Positions 36,569-46,422 are shown, counted from the first letter of the stretch. The stretch: DNA of 49,717 nucleotides from Sphingobium chlorophenolicum (GCF_000722875.1 NZ_JFHR01000040.1:1-49717), one strand, 5' to 3'. Numbers and translations: made by a program. The notes: generated by a model not told the origin, from the sequence alone.

Positions 36569-37531
36569 ATGGAAACCCGCTCCAACCATGTGCTGGTGGG
36601 CACGGTCACGCTGCTGTTGCTGGCGGCGATCATGATCGCGGCTTTCTGGTTCTCGCGCCTCTCCCAAGGCGACAATATGGAATATGACATCTTCTTCAAA
36701 CAGTCGGTCAACGGCCTGGCCAAGGGGTCCAGCGTCAACTATTCCGGCGTCCCCTCCGGTCAGGTGGAGAAGATCGAGCTTTGGAAGCGCGATCCCAGCT
36801 TCGTGAAGGTGCGCATTTCTGTGAAGGAGGGCACGCCGGTTCTGCAAGGGACTACGGCGACCATCGCGGGGGTGGGCTTTACCGGCGTTTCGGAAATCGT
36901 GCTGGACGGCGCGGTCAAGGGCGCGCCGCCGATCACCTGTCCGGCGGAAAACCCCCTCGCCTCCTGCCCCGACGGCGTGCCGGTGATCCCGACCAAGCCG
37001 GGGGCATTGGGCGAATTGCTGAACAATGCGCCGCAATTGCTGGAGCGGCTGTCGACGCTGACGGAGCGGTTGACCGAATTGCTGAACGACAAGAATCAGC
37101 AGTCGATTGCCGGCATACTCGCCAATGTGGAACGGATTTCCGGTTCGCTGGCCGACCGCAGCCCGGAAATCGCGGCGACTTTGGCCGAAGCGCGCATCGC
37201 CGTGCAGCGCACCGGCATCGCCGCCGAGCAGATCGGCAAGCTGGCCGCCTCCACCGACGCCATGGTGAATGATGAGGGCCGCCCGCTGCTGGCCGACCTG
37301 CGCAAGAGCATCCAGTCGGCGACGCGCAGCATCGACACGCTCGACAAGACCATCGGGGAAGCGCAACCGGGCGTTCGCGCCTTCAGCAACCAGACCATGC
37401 CGGAGGTCAACCAGTTGGTCCGCGACCTGCGCGAAATGTCGCGATCCTTCCGGGGCGTGGCGGAAAAACTCGACCAGCAGGGCGCGGGGTCGATCGTCGG
37501 ATCGCCCAAGCTGCCCGATTACAAGCGATAA
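36569..37531 (+). CDS. MlaD-type MCE-domain protein
   Basis: 320 residues. One N-terminal membrane helix (VLVGTVTLLLLAAIMIAAFWFSRL) is followed by a single MCE domain at about 38-115 with KGSSVNYSGVPSGQVEKIEL. The C-terminal two-thirds is a long helical, probably coiled-coil region (LLNNAPQLLERLSTLTERLTELLND ... LREMSRSFRGVAEKL). MCE rings bind lipid and form a conduit on the periplasmic side. The long helical tail is typical of alphaproteobacterial members rather than the short E. coli MlaD. Confidence 0.93.
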   Translation: METRSNHVLVGTVTLLLLAAIMIAAFWFSRLSQGDNMEYDIFFKQSVNGLAKGSSVNYSGVPSGQVEKIELWKRDPSFVKVRISVKEGTPVLQGTTATIAGVGFTGVSEIVLDGAVKGAPPITCPAENPLASCPDGVPVIPTKPGALGELLNNAPQLLERLSTLTERLTELLNDKNQQSIAGILANVERISGSLADRSPEIAATLAEARIAVQRTGIAAEQIGKLAASTDAMVNDEGRPLLADLRKSIQSATRSIDTLDKTIGEAQPGVRAFSNQTMPEVNQLVRDLREMSRSFRGVAEKLDQQGAGSIVGSPKLPDYKR

Positions 37532-37538
37532 GAGGGAC

Positions 37539-38147
37539 ATGATGATGTTTCACGGGAAACTGGGTCTGGCGGCCGTCGGAGCATTGATGCTGGCGGGCTG
37601 CGTGTCCTTCGGCGGCAAGCCGCCGGAGCGGCTCTTGTCGCTGAACGCCGCGCAGAAGGTCGCGCCGGGGACGTTGCGCAGCGCCTCATCGGGCACGGCC
37701 ATCACGGTGGCCGATCCGGAGGCGCCCAAGATGCTGGACACGGTGCGGGTGCCGGTGATCACATCGCCCACTTCGGTCGCCTATGTGACGAAGGTGCAGT
37801 GGGCCGATACGCCGCGTCATCTGTTCCAGAAGCTGCTGGCTGAGACCATCGCCGCCACCAGCAATCGCATCGTGCTCGATCCGGGGCAATATTCGGCGGA
37901 CGCCGGGCAGCGGTTGATGGGCGAACTGGTCGATTTCGGGCTGGATGAAGCGAGCAACAGCGCGGTCGTGACCTATGATGCGATGCTCGCCGGGCCGGGC
38001 GGCACGGCCATTGCCAAGCAGCGCTTCACCGCCAGCGTGCCGGTTGGCGGGAAGATCGCGGCGGACAGCGTGGGCGCGCCGCTGAATGCCGCGGCGAACA
38101 AGGTTGCGGCGGATGTAGCGGCCTGGGTGGCGGCTTCGGGGCGGTAG
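37539..38147 (+). CDS. ABC-type transport auxiliary lipoprotein (PqiC-like)
   Basis: 202 residues as called. A lipobox LAGC (Cys21) follows the signal; the rest fits the ABC_trans_aux/PqiC fold (TVRVPVITSPTSVAYVTKVQWADTPRHLFQKLLAETIAA). Such lipoproteins sit at the outer membrane end of MCE systems. Three ATGs (37539, 37542, 37545) start the frame; the last is eight bases after GAGGG and may be the true one. It is the last gene of the mla operon, 7 bases after the MCE gene. No MlaC-type soluble carrier is encoded here. Confidence 0.9.
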   Translation: MMMFHGKLGLAAVGALMLAGCVSFGGKPPERLLSLNAAQKVAPGTLRSASSGTAITVADPEAPKMLDTVRVPVITSPTSVAYVTKVQWADTPRHLFQKLLAETIAATSNRIVLDPGQYSADAGQRLMGELVDFGLDEASNSAVVTYDAMLAGPGGTAIAKQRFTASVPVGGKIAADSVGAPLNAAANKVAADVAAWVAASGR

Positions 38148-38161
38148 AAATCTTGCCCCCC

Positions 38162-38185
38162 GTGCTCCTGCGAAGGCAGGAGCAC
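38162..38185. repeat. Short palindrome, family C, copy 2
   Basis: Arms GTGCTCCTGC and GCAGGAGCAC around GAAG, perfect over 10 bases. It lies between the convergent lipoprotein and pepN stops, 14 and 9 bases from them. It could stop transcription from both sides, but it has no T-tract. It is the same element as 31366-31385 on the other strand. Confidence 0.8.
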
Positions 38186-38193
38186 GGAGTCAG

Positions 38194-40791
38194 TCATTCC
38201 AAACTCTTGCTCGCCTGTTCCGTTACGTCCTTCGACAGTCCCGGCACCGCGAGGATGCGCTGCAACTCCGCCCGCATCAGGGCTGCTCGCGCTTCATCGA
38301 AGCGTTTCCAGCGTCCCAATGGTGGGACCAGCCGGGCGGCGGTCTGGGGATTGAGCTTGTCGAGGGCGATGATGCAGTCGGCCACGAGGCGATAGCCCTT
38401 GCCCGACTTGTGGTGGAACGCCCATTGGTTGCCCGCGAACGCCCCGTAGAGCGACCGCACCCGGTTGGGATTGGCCAAGGTGAAATCCTTGTGCCTGGCC
38501 AGTTCCTCGACCAGATCGACCGTATCGGGATGGAAGGCGAAGGCCTGGGTCTGGAACCATTTGTCCAGCGTCAGCGCGTCGTCGCGATAGCGGTTGTAGA
38601 AGATGTCGAGTGCAGCCTCCCGCTCCGCGCTGGTGCCGTTGGCCAGGGTCGCGAGCGCCGCCTGACGTTCGGTCATATTGTCCGCCTCGCTGAACTGGCC
38701 GAAGGCGACGGTCGCGCCATCGGCGGCGCCTGACGCGGCGAGATAGAGCAAGGCGGTGTTGCGCAGCTTGCGCGCGCCCTTGGCGGCGGGCGACAGGGCG
38801 AAGGCGTTGGCCTTCGTCTTGCCGTGAATGTCGCGCCACAGCGGTTCCAGTTCCGCGCCGATCCGCCGTTGCAGCGCGTCTCGGACGGCGTGGATCGCGT
38901 CGGGATCGACCACCGCCATCTGGTCGCCCAGATAGGCTTCGCTCGGCAGGCGGATCGCTTCGGCGATGAAGGCGGGGTCGAGCAGCGGATTGGTGGCCGT
39001 GTCGCGGATCGCGGTGACGACCGCATCTTCATCCACTGCCTGCCCGCCGATGCGGCCGACGAGGACATTGACCATGAGTTGCTGCATCGCCTCATAACGG
39101 GCGAAGGGATCGTCGTCATGGGCGGACAGGAAGGCTAGATCGGCCTGGCTGCGGTTGGTTTCGACGATCACAGGCGCGGAAAAGCCGCGGTTGATCGACA
39201 GGATCGGCGCGGCCGGCCAGCCCGCGAAGGTGAAGCTTTGGCGCGCTTCCGTCAGCATCAGCAGTTCGTCGCCGCGATGCTGGCCGCTTTCCGGGTCGAA
39301 CAGGGCGGTGCGCAGCGGGATGGCCATGGGCCGCTTTTCAGGCTGGCCGGGCGTCGGCGGGACGGACTGCTCCAGCAGCAGGGTCACGCTCTGGGTGGCG
39401 GGATCGTGGCTCAGCAGCGCCCGGACATGGGGGGTGCCGGCCTGTTCGTACCAGCGGCGGAACTGGGCGAGGTCGATCTCTCCGCCCTCTTCCATGGCCC
39501 GGACGAAATCCTCGCAGGTTGCCGCTTCGCCGTCATGCCGGTCGAAATAGAGGTCGGTTCCGGCGCGAAAGCGCTCCGGGCCGAGCATCAACGCCATCAT
39601 GCGGATCAGTTCTGCGCCCTTATTGTAGATGGTGGCGGTGTAGAAGTTGCTGATTTCCATATAGGATTCGGGCCGCACGGGATGGGCGAGCGGGCCGCTA
39701 TCCTCCTGGAACTGGGCGGCGCGCAGGATGCGGACATCCTCGATCCGCTTGACGGCGTGCGATCCCATGTCGGCGGAGAAATTCTGGTCGCGGAAGACGG
39801 TGAAGCCTTCCTTCAGGCTGAGTTGGAACCAGTCGCGGCAGGTGACGCGGTTGCCCGACCAGTTATGGAAATATTCATGCGCAACTACGCCTTCGACGCC
39901 GTCATAGTCGATGTCGGTCGCGGTTTCCGGATCGGCCAATATGTAGCGGGAATTGAAGATGTTGAGACCCTTATTCTCCATCGCGCCGAAGTTGAAATCA
40001 GCAACTGCCACGATGTTGAACACGTCCAGATCATATTCGCGGCCATAGACCCGCTCGTCCCAGGCCATGCTGTTCTTGAGCGCCTGCATGGCGTGGGCGG
40101 TGCGGGGGAGATCGGCTTCCTTGACCCAGATGCCGAGTTGCACTTCGCGCCCGCTGGCCGTGACGAAGCGGTCGGCGTTGCAGGCGAGGTCGCCCGCGAC
40201 CAGGGCGAAGAGGTAGCAGGGCTTGGGAAAGGGATCGTTCCAGCGCGCCCAATGGCGGCCGTCGGGCAAATCGCCCTGCTCGACCGGATCGCCGTTCGCC
40301 AGCAGCACGGGATAGAGCGCCTTGTCAGCGGCCAGCCGCACCGAATAGCGCGACAGGACATCCGGGCGGTCGGGGAAGAAGGTGATGCGGCGGAAACCCT
40401 CCGCCTCGCATTGGGTGCAGAGCAGGCCGCCGCTGGCGTAGAGGCCCATCAGCTTGCTGTTGCTCTGGGGGGAGATCTCCACGAATGACTTGACGAGGTG
40501 AGAGGCCCCGGAAAGCGGGATGGTTAGCGTGCCGCCGTCGAGCGACCATTGGTCGGGGGTGAGGAGCTGGCCGTCGACGTGGATTTCCAGCGGGAGCAGG
40601 CCGTCACCGTCGAGCTTGAGCGGGCGGTCATGGTCGCCGTTGCGGGTGACGGACAATGTCGCGTGCACTCGCGTGACGGCGGCGTCCAAGTCGAAATCGA
40701 GGGCGATATCGGGGACGAGCCAGTCGGGCGCGCGATAGTCTTCGCGGCGGACGATGTGGGGCGCGGCGGGGAAGGAGGGATGATCTGCCAT
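38194..40791 (-). CDS. pepN: Aminopeptidase N
   Basis: 865 residues, normal for the M1 family in proteobacteria. It removes N-terminal residues from peptides in the cytoplasm. The exopeptidase motif is FGAMENKGLNIFN and the zinc site is VVAHEYFHNWSGNRVTCRDWFQLSLKEG, with the third ligand Glu. The C-terminal helical domain is complete to the stop. No signal peptide is seen. It is separated from parB by a terminator and is not part of the par operon. Confidence 0.96.
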   Translation of the reverse strand: MADHPSFPAAPHIVRREDYRAPDWLVPDIALDFDLDAAVTRVHATLSVTRNGDHDRPLKLDGDGLLPLEIHVDGQLLTPDQWSLDGGTLTIPLSGASHLVKSFVEISPQSNSKLMGLYASGGLLCTQCEAEGFRRITFFPDRPDVLSRYSVRLAADKALYPVLLANGDPVEQGDLPDGRHWARWNDPFPKPCYLFALVAGDLACNADRFVTASGREVQLGIWVKEADLPRTAHAMQALKNSMAWDERVYGREYDLDVFNIVAVADFNFGAMENKGLNIFNSRYILADPETATDIDYDGVEGVVAHEYFHNWSGNRVTCRDWFQLSLKEGFTVFRDQNFSADMGSHAVKRIEDVRILRAAQFQEDSGPLAHPVRPESYMEISNFYTATIYNKGAELIRMMALMLGPERFRAGTDLYFDRHDGEAATCEDFVRAMEEGGEIDLAQFRRWYEQAGTPHVRALLSHDPATQSVTLLLEQSVPPTPGQPEKRPMAIPLRTALFDPESGQHRGDELLMLTEARQSFTFAGWPAAPILSINRGFSAPVIVETNRSQADLAFLSAHDDDPFARYEAMQQLMVNVLVGRIGGQAVDEDAVVTAIRDTATNPLLDPAFIAEAIRLPSEAYLGDQMAVVDPDAIHAVRDALQRRIGAELEPLWRDIHGKTKANAFALSPAAKGARKLRNTALLYLAASGAADGATVAFGQFSEADNMTERQAALATLANGTSAEREAALDIFYNRYRDDALTLDKWFQTQAFAFHPDTVDLVEELARHKDFTLANPNRVRSLYGAFAGNQWAFHHKSGKGYRLVADCIIALDKLNPQTAARLVPPLGRWKRFDEARAALMRAELQRILAVPGLSKDVTEQASKSLE

Positions 40792-40817
40792 GCGGGCAGG
40801 CTAGGCCGTCGGGGCGG

Positions 40818-40867
40818 AAAAGGCCAGTGGCCACCCTCCGGAAATGAGGGCGGCCGCTGGCCTTTTT
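40818..40867. terminator. Bidirectional terminator after parB
   Basis: AAAAGGCCAG-T-GGCC pairs with GGCC-G-CTGGCCTTTTT across a loop that itself can pair (CCCTCC...GAGGG). T-tracts lie on both strands, so on the minus strand it ends the par operon 15 bases beyond the parB stop, before the pepN start. Confidence 0.8.
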
Positions 40868-40881
40868 CGTCTTTTAAGCCG

Positions 40882-41799
40882 TTAGATTCGTTCGCCCGAC
40901 AGGCGTTGGCAGAGCATGTCGAGTTGATCCAGCGTCGAATAATGCAGCGTCAGGGCGCCACCCCCACCCTGGCCATAATCGATGGCGACCTTTACGCCCA
41001 ATATGTCTGCGAGATGCTGTTCGAGAGCGGCGATGTCCGGGTCGTTTTCCCTGGGAGCGGCTTGCCTTCGGCTGGGGGCGTCGTCCCCTTTCCGGGTGCG
41101 GCGGACCAGTTGTTCGGTGTCGCGGACGGACAGGCCCCTGGCTTCGACCGTGCGGGCCAGATTCTCGCAGTCGGGCGCGCCGATCAGGGCGCGGGCGTGG
41201 CCCATGCTGAGCTTCCGTTCGATCACCTGCTGCTGCACCGGCCCGGGAAGGTCGAGCAGGCGCATGAGGTTGGCGACATGGCTGCGTGACTTGCCGACAA
41301 GGCGGCCGAGCGCTTCCTGGCTGTGGTGGAATTCGGCGATCAGCTTGCGATAGGCCTCCGCCTCTTCGATGGGGTTCAGGTCTTCGCGCTGGATATTTTC
41401 GATCAGCGCGATTTCCAGCGTTTCCGCTTCGTCGAAATCCCGCACGATGGCGGGAATGCGGTGAAGCTGGGCGCGCTGGGCGGCGCGCCAGCGGCGTTCG
41501 CCCGCGACGATCTGGAACCCGCCGCCATGGGGACGGACGATGATCGGCTGGATCACGCCGCGCTTGGCGATGCTGTCGGCCAGTTCCTGCAACGCGCCAT
41601 CGTCGAAATGGCGGCGGGGTTGTTCCGGATGAGGCTGGATCAGAGCGACTTCGATGCTCTGGATCGTCTTAGTCGACGGCGGAGTGGCGGCGGTCGGCGT
41701 AACCGGCTCTTCCCGCGCCACATCGCCCAGCAGCGCCGACAGGCCCCGACCAAGCCCGTGGGGGCGCTTGGCCGACTTCATCATATTTTCGTTACTCAA
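40882..41799 (-). CDS. parB: Chromosome partitioning protein ParB
   Basis: 305 residues. ParB binds parS, loads as a CTP-dependent clamp and spreads to form the partition complex. The CTP-binding [11 protein letters not shown], the HTH region ([19 protein letters not shown]) and a short C-terminal dimer domain are visible; the N-terminus [12 protein letters not shown] is the ParA-interacting tail. The start is TTG at 41799, with AGGAGGT six bases upstream, overlapping the parA stop (TTGA). An ATG at 41784 has no such site. Three parS sites lie 0.9-3.3 kb upstream. Confidence 0.96.
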   Translation of the reverse strand: MSNENMMKSAKRPHGLGRGLSALLGDVAREEPVTPTAATPPSTKTIQSIEVALIQPHPEQPRRHFDDGALQELADSIAKRGVIQPIIVRPHGGGFQIVAGERRWRAAQRAQLHRIPAIVRDFDEAETLEIALIENIQREDLNPIEEAEAYRKLIAEFHHSQEALGRLVGKSRSHVANLMRLLDLPGPVQQQVIERKLSMGHARALIGAPDCENLARTVEARGLSVRDTEQLVRRTRKGDDAPSRRQAAPRENDPDIAALEQHLADILGVKVAIDYGQGGGGALTLHYSTLDQLDMLCQRLSGERI

Positions 41800-42578
41800 G
41801 CAGCGACCTCCTGACGGGGCAGGCGCGCGATCAGTTCGCGGGCCAGACGCATATAGGCTTCCGACCCCGGACAGCGGAAATCGTAGATCAACGCCGGGAC
41901 GCCATGGCTGGGCGCTTCCGACAGGCGCACATTGCGGGGAATGACGGTGGAGAAGACCAGATCGCCCAGGCAGGCGCGCACATCGTCGGCCACCTGATCG
42001 GTCAGGCGGTTGCGCCGGTCATACATGGTGAGCGCAACGCCCATGATCGAAAGGCCGGGATTGAAGCGGCCCCGAATGCGCTCGACCGTCTGGAGCAATT
42101 GCGACAGCCCCTCCAGCGCGAAAAATTCGCATTGCAGCGGCACCAGCAGCGATTGCGCGGCGACCATGGCGTTGATGGTCAGCAGGCCAAGCGAGGGCGG
42201 GCAATCGATCAGGCAGATGTCCCAGCGGCCCGGTTGTGCTTCGGACAGCACGCGTTCGAGGCGGTGGGTGCGTTCCTCATATTCGATCAGTTCGATTTCC
42301 GCGCCCGACAGATCCTGGGTGGCGGGGACGATATCGAGCTTCGGGACGCGGGTGGTGATGATCGCGTCTTCCAGCGCGCAATTGCCCATGAGCAGGTCAT
42401 AGCTGGACTGTTCGCGGTCGGACTGGTTGACGCCGAGGCCGGTCGAGGCGTTGCCCTGCGGATCGAGATCGACCAGCAGGACGCGCAGTCCCGTGGCCGC
42501 CAGACCCGTGGCCAGATTGATGGCGGTGGTGGTTTTTCCGACGCCGCCCTTCTGATTGGCGATGGCAATGCGGATCAT
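41796..42578 (-). CDS. parA: Chromosome partitioning ATPase ParA
   Basis: 260 residues, chromosomal type (no N-terminal HTH). The deviant Walker A KGGVGKT is at 10-16, followed by [14 protein letters not shown] (A') and [17 protein letters not shown] (B). ParA forms a DNA-bound gradient that pulls ParB-parS complexes apart. The ATG at 42578 is one base away from the rsmG stop, and the frame upstream of it is a shadow of rsmG. It overlaps parB by four bases. Confidence 0.97.
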   Translation of the reverse strand: MIRIAIANQKGGVGKTTTAINLATGLAATGLRVLLVDLDPQGNASTGLGVNQSDREQSSYDLLMGNCALEDAIITTRVPKLDIVPATQDLSGAEIELIEYEERTHRLERVLSEAQPGRWDICLIDCPPSLGLLTINAMVAAQSLLVPLQCEFFALEGLSQLLQTVERIRGRFNPGLSIMGVALTMYDRRNRLTDQVADDVRACLGDLVFSTVIPRNVRLSEAPSHGVPALIYDFRCPGSEAYMRLARELIARLPRQEVAA

Positions 42579-42579
42579 C

Positions 42580-43215
42580 CTAGGCCTTCCTCCTGACGGA
42601 CCGGACCGCCTGTGCGACGATGATGGCGCTGTCCGCGTCAGTCGCACTGCGTTCCACGTGGAACGCACCTTGCCATGATCGACTCGCCTCCTCCAGTTCA
42701 TTCTGCGCATTTCGTCCTTTTGGCAGCACCCAAATCGTCTTTTCGTCGGACAGATGCACTGCCGATTCCAGCAACTTGGGCAAAGGCGCATAGGCGCGGG
42801 CGCTGATGATCGCGGCACGGGCGGGGGGAACGGTCTCTACGCGACCGCCGAAGACGCTCGCGCCGGAGAGATGGAGTTCGGCGACAACCGCGTTCAGGAA
42901 GTCGATCCGCTTGCGGCGCGATTCGACCATCTGCACCGGGCGGTCCGTCAGGATCGCGACCACGATGCCGGGCAGGCCTGCGCCCGACCCCAAGTCGATC
43001 CACTGCCCCTCCCCTGCGTTCGCGGCCAGGGGAATGAGTTGCGCGGAATCGACTATGTGCCGCGCCCAGACATGGGGCCGGGTCGATTCCGCGATCAGAT
43101 TTTGCCGGTCCATTTCCGCCAGAAGGATGGCGACATAGCGCTCCAGCCTGTTCCATGTTTCACGTGGAACATCGAATTGCTGCTCCAGCCATTGCCGCGC
43201 TTCATCTTCGGTCAC
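42580..43215 (-). CDS. rsmG: 16S rRNA (guanine-7) methyltransferase RsmG
   Basis: 211 residues. It makes m7G527 in 16S rRNA. The SAM-binding loop is [38 protein letters not shown] and [12 protein letters not shown] are family segments. The start GTG at 43215 overlaps the mnmG stop by four bases; upstream open frame is a shadow of mnmG. Two ParB-binding sites lie inside this gene: at 43156-43171 (codons near residue 16) and at 42651-42664 (near residue 185). The residues FDVPRETWN and AFHVERS show how those sites are accommodated in the protein. Confidence 0.96.
   Translation of the reverse strand: MTEDEARQWLEQQFDVPRETWNRLERYVAILLAEMDRQNLIAESTRPHVWARHIVDSAQLIPLAANAGEGQWIDLGSGAGLPGIVVAILTDRPVQMVESRRKRIDFLNAVVAELHLSGASVFGGRVETVPPARAAIISARAYAPLPKLLESAVHLSDEKTIWVLPKGRNAQNELEEASRSWQGAFHVERSATDADSAIIVAQAVRSVRRKA
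42649..42666. promoter_or_regulatory. parS site, inside rsmG (3' end)
   Basis: A perfect 18-base palindrome, GCGTTCCACGTGGAACGC, with the ParB-binding core GTTCCACGTGGAAC at 42651-42664. It lies 70 bases upstream of parA within the rsmG reading frame. It closely matches the known alphaproteobacterial chromosomal parS (TGTTYCACGTGRAACA form). Confidence 0.93.
43156..43171. promoter_or_regulatory. parS site, inside rsmG (5' end)
   Basis: TGTTTCACGTGGAACA, a 16-base match to consensus parS with one T/G asymmetry in the outer arms. It lies in codons near residue 16 of rsmG, 485 bases from the other rsmG site. Confidence 0.93.
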
Positions 43216-45062
43216 GCGGCGCGCCGCCTGATATGAACCAGCACCGCCGCCAGTGCGGCCGGGGTGATGCCCCTGATGCGTCCCGCCGCCGCCAGCGTGT
43301 CGGGACGAGCCATGTTCAACCGTTCGATCATTTCGGTGGACAAGCCGCCGACCGAAGCGAAATCGAAATCGGGGGGAATGACGACCCGTTCGTTGCGCCG
43401 CATTTCTGCGATCTCCGCATCCTGTCGATCCAGATAGGGGGCGTAATGCGCGTCCTCCAGAATTTCGTCGCGGACATCTTGAGAGATTTGCGACAGGGCT
43501 GGCGCAAGGGTGAAAAGAAGCTCGCGGCCGACTTCGGGGAAGCGTGCCCATTCGAACAGCGAACGGCGCGCGCCATCCTGTCGTACCGCTGCACCCGCTC
43601 TGGCCATTTCCGTGGCGGATAGGGAGCGGTTCAGTTCCTCTTCCGCCCTCTCCCGCTCGGCATCCCGCGCCGCATAATGGGCGGCGCGTTCGGCGCTCAG
43701 GATTCCGTGGCGATGGCCGACCGGGGCCAGTCTGGTTCCCGCATTGTCGGCACGGAGCCGCAGCCGATATTCGGCGCGGGCGGTGAGCATGCGATAGGGC
43801 TCGGTCACGCCTTGCAGGACCAGATCGTCGATCATCACGCCGATATAGCTGCTGGCGCGATCAAGGATGAGCGGCTCTTCGCCCCGCGCATGGGCTGCGG
43901 CATTGACGCCCGCGACCAGGCCCTGGGCCGCCGCCTCCTCATAACCGGTGGTGCCGTTGATCTGGCCGGCGCAGAAGAGGCCGGGGATGGCCCGCACCTC
44001 CAATGTCGCGTCGAGCGCTCGCGGGTCGATATGGTCATATTCCACTGCATAGCCGGGGACGACGATCTCGGCCGCCTCCAGTCCTGCCATCGACCGGATC
44101 ATCTCCCGTTGAACGTCGGCGGGCAGCGATGTGCTGATGCCGTTGGGATAGACGAGGTTGGTTTCCAGCCCCTCCGGCTCCAGGAAAATCTGGTGCCCGT
44201 CGCGGTCGCCGAAGCGGATCACCTTATCCTCGATGGACGGGCAATAGCGCGGGCCGCGTCCCTCTATCGCGCCGCTGAACAGGGGTGAGCGGCCCAGCCC
44301 CTCGCGGATGATAGCATGGGTCCAGTCATTGGTGCGGGTGATCGCGCAGCTTAGCTGGGGCAGGATGCGGGCGGGGGAGAGAGCGGACATGGTCCAGCTT
44401 CCCCCGTCGGAGGGCTGCTCCTCCAGCCGTGCCCAATCGATGGTGCGGCCGTCGATGCGCGGCGGGGTGCCGGTCTTGAGCCGCCCAATCGGCAGGTCGA
44501 GGGCGCGAAGCTGGACACCCAGCGTGGTGGCCGCCCGTTCGCCGGTGCGGCCACCGATGGTGGTTTCCTCGCCCCGGAAGAGCTTGCCCCCCAAGAAAGT
44601 ACCGGTCGCCAGCACCACGGTCGGGGCGCTGAGCGTCCTTCCGTCGGCCAGGGCCAGTCCGGCGATTTTGTCTTGCGAGAGCAGCAGTTGCGCGGCCTCG
44701 CCCTCTATGATGTCCAGCCCGGTCTGGGCGTCCAGCAGGCGGTGAATTTCTGCGCGGTAGCGTTTGCGGTCGGCCTGTATGCGTGGCCCCTGCACCGCCG
44801 CGCCCTTGCTGCTGTTGAGCATGCGGTAGTGGATCGCGGCGGCATCGGCGGCGCGGCCGATCAATCCGTCCAGCGCGTCGACTTCCCGCACCAGATGGCC
44901 CTTGCCCAAGCCGCCGATGGCGGGGTTGCAGGACATGGCGCCGACGGTGGCCTTTTCGAAGGTCAGCAGCGCGACCGACGCGCCCTTGCGCGCCGCAGCG
45001 ACTGCCGCCTCGCAGCCCGCATGGCCGCCGCCGACCACGATCACATCATAGCTTGTTCGCAT
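43212..45062 (-). CDS. mnmG: tRNA uridine 5-carboxymethylaminomethyl modification enzyme MnmG
   Basis: 616 residues, usual length. With MnmE it modifies U34 of several tRNAs. The FAD-binding [19 protein letters not shown] is at the N-terminus, followed by [23 protein letters not shown] and [11 protein letters not shown], both diagnostic. The C-terminal MnmE-binding helices ([23 protein letters not shown]) are complete. It follows mnmE by 58 bases, a gap containing a parS site, and overlaps rsmG by four bases. Confidence 0.97.
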   Translation of the reverse strand: MRTSYDVIVVGGGHAGCEAAVAAARKGASVALLTFEKATVGAMSCNPAIGGLGKGHLVREVDALDGLIGRAADAAAIHYRMLNSSKGAAVQGPRIQADRKRYRAEIHRLLDAQTGLDIIEGEAAQLLLSQDKIAGLALADGRTLSAPTVVLATGTFLGGKLFRGEETTIGGRTGERAATTLGVQLRALDLPIGRLKTGTPPRIDGRTIDWARLEEQPSDGGSWTMSALSPARILPQLSCAITRTNDWTHAIIREGLGRSPLFSGAIEGRGPRYCPSIEDKVIRFGDRDGHQIFLEPEGLETNLVYPNGISTSLPADVQREMIRSMAGLEAAEIVVPGYAVEYDHIDPRALDATLEVRAIPGLFCAGQINGTTGYEEAAAQGLVAGVNAAAHARGEEPLILDRASSYIGVMIDDLVLQGVTEPYRMLTARAEYRLRLRADNAGTRLAPVGHRHGILSAERAAHYAARDAERERAEEELNRSLSATEMARAGAAVRQDGARRSLFEWARFPEVGRELLFTLAPALSQISQDVRDEILEDAHYAPYLDRQDAEIAEMRRNERVVIPPDFDFASVGGLSTEMIERLNMARPDTLAAAGRIRGITPAALAAVLVHIRRRAA

Positions 45063-45102
45063 GGGCGCCCCTTAACAGAAGTGGGACGCTCCGGTCAAAA
45101 GC

Positions 45103-45116
45103 GTTCCACGTGGAAC
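45103..45116. promoter_or_regulatory. parS site in the mnmE-mnmG gap
   Basis: GTTCCACGTGGAAC, a perfect 14-base palindrome, 4 bases beyond the mnmE stop and 40 bases upstream of the mnmG start. The same core is found at 42651. ParB bound here could also influence mnmG transcription. Confidence 0.93.
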
Positions 45117-45120
45117 AGCC

Positions 45121-46401
45121 CTATTTGCCGATGCAAAAACCGGAGAAAAGATGGTCGAGCATGTCTTCCGTGCTTGCCCGGCCCGTGAGTTGATCGATGG
45201 CGTTGCGGGCCTGGCGCAATAATTCCGCCACGATCAGCAGGTCGTCGCTCGCAGAAGCCGATGCCAGATGCGCGTGCAAAAGGCTTGCCGCATCGCGTTG
45301 CCGCCGGTGCAGGGCATAGTCGCCTTCGCCGGGAAGAAGGTGGGCCGCCCGGTCGAGCAGGAGGGCGATGAGTTCCGGCATCCCCTCCCCCGTGATGGCG
45401 GAAAGGCGCAGGCCGGGGCGGCTGTCCGTCCTTCGGTCGCATTGCGGGGCAAGCAGGATGGCGTCGGCGCGGGGCGTTTCGTCCGCCGGGCCCAGCCAGA
45501 GGATGATGTCGGCGGCATCCAGCGCCCCCCTCGCCCGCTCCATGCCGATCGCCTCGATGGCGTCGCCGGTCTCGTCGCGCAGGCCCGCCGTGTCGGTGAA
45601 CAGGAACGCCACGCCGCCGAGCGCTGCGGGCGCCTCTATCCGGTCCCTGGTCGTCCCCGCGATGTCGGAGACGATGGCGGCTTCCCGCCCGACCAGCCGG
45701 TTGAGCAAAGTGGATTTGCCCGCATTGGGCGGGCCGGCCAGCACCACCCGGACGCCGTCGCGCAGCCGCTCCGCCGATGGGGCCGCCAGGATGGCTTCGA
45801 CATCATGGGCCAGGGTCCGGATGCTTTGGCCGATGCGCGCCTCTATTCCTTCGTCGGGTACGTCATCCTCGTCGGAGAAATCCAGCGCGGCCTCGGTCAT
45901 GGCGGACAGGTCGAGCAAGGTTTGGCGCCAGTCCTCCACCCGGCGGGAGAAATGGCCCTCCGCCATCAGCAGCGCGGCGCGGCGCTGTTGCTGGGTTTCG
46001 GCGGCGAGGAGGTCGGACAATCCCTCCACCGCGTTCAGATCCATGCGGCCATTGGCGAAGGCGCGGCGGGTGAATTCCCCTGCTTCGGCGCGGCGTAGGC
46101 CGGGGAGCGTGGACAAGGCCTCTTCTATGGCGGCGATCACTGCCCGCCCGCCATGGCAGTGCAATTCGGCCAGATCCTCGCCGGTCACTGTGGAGGGGCC
46201 GGGAAACCACAGGATCAGGGCACGATCCAGCAATGCGCCGTCTCGCGGATCGGTCAGGGAGGACAGGCGGGCGTGGCGGGGCTGCGGCAAAGCGCCCGCG
46301 AGCGCGATAAGGGCTGAACCCGCCGATGGACCGCTGATGCGGATCACGCCGATCCCGGCGGGCGGCGCGCCGCTCGACAGCGCGAAGATGCTATCCGTCA
46401 C
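45121..46401 (-). CDS. mnmE: tRNA modification GTPase MnmE
   Basis: 426 residues, slightly short for the family (about 450). N-terminal tetrahydrofolate-binding domain (IFALSSGAPPAGIGVIRISGPSAG), helical domain, inserted G domain with P-loop GPPNAGKS at 223-230 and DIAGTTRD, and the invariant C-terminal CIGK. Partner of MnmG. It follows the DUF6489 gene by 21 bases on the same strand. Confidence 0.97.
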   Translation of the reverse strand: MTDSIFALSSGAPPAGIGVIRISGPSAGSALIALAGALPQPRHARLSSLTDPRDGALLDRALILWFPGPSTVTGEDLAELHCHGGRAVIAAIEEALSTLPGLRRAEAGEFTRRAFANGRMDLNAVEGLSDLLAAETQQQRRAALLMAEGHFSRRVEDWRQTLLDLSAMTEAALDFSDEDDVPDEGIEARIGQSIRTLAHDVEAILAAPSAERLRDGVRVVLAGPPNAGKSTLLNRLVGREAAIVSDIAGTTRDRIEAPAALGGVAFLFTDTAGLRDETGDAIEAIGMERARGALDAADIILWLGPADETPRADAILLAPQCDRRTDSRPGLRLSAITGEGMPELIALLLDRAAHLLPGEGDYALHRRQRDAASLLHAHLASASASDDLLIVAELLRQARNAIDQLTGRASTEDMLDHLFSGFCIGK

Positions 46402-46422
46402 GGGGCTGGCTTTGCGAAAGGG

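Noticed and set aside
35408..37540. A 710-codon minus-strand frame under the mla genes
   Set aside because: Antisense to three well-defined transporter genes; no domain is visible.
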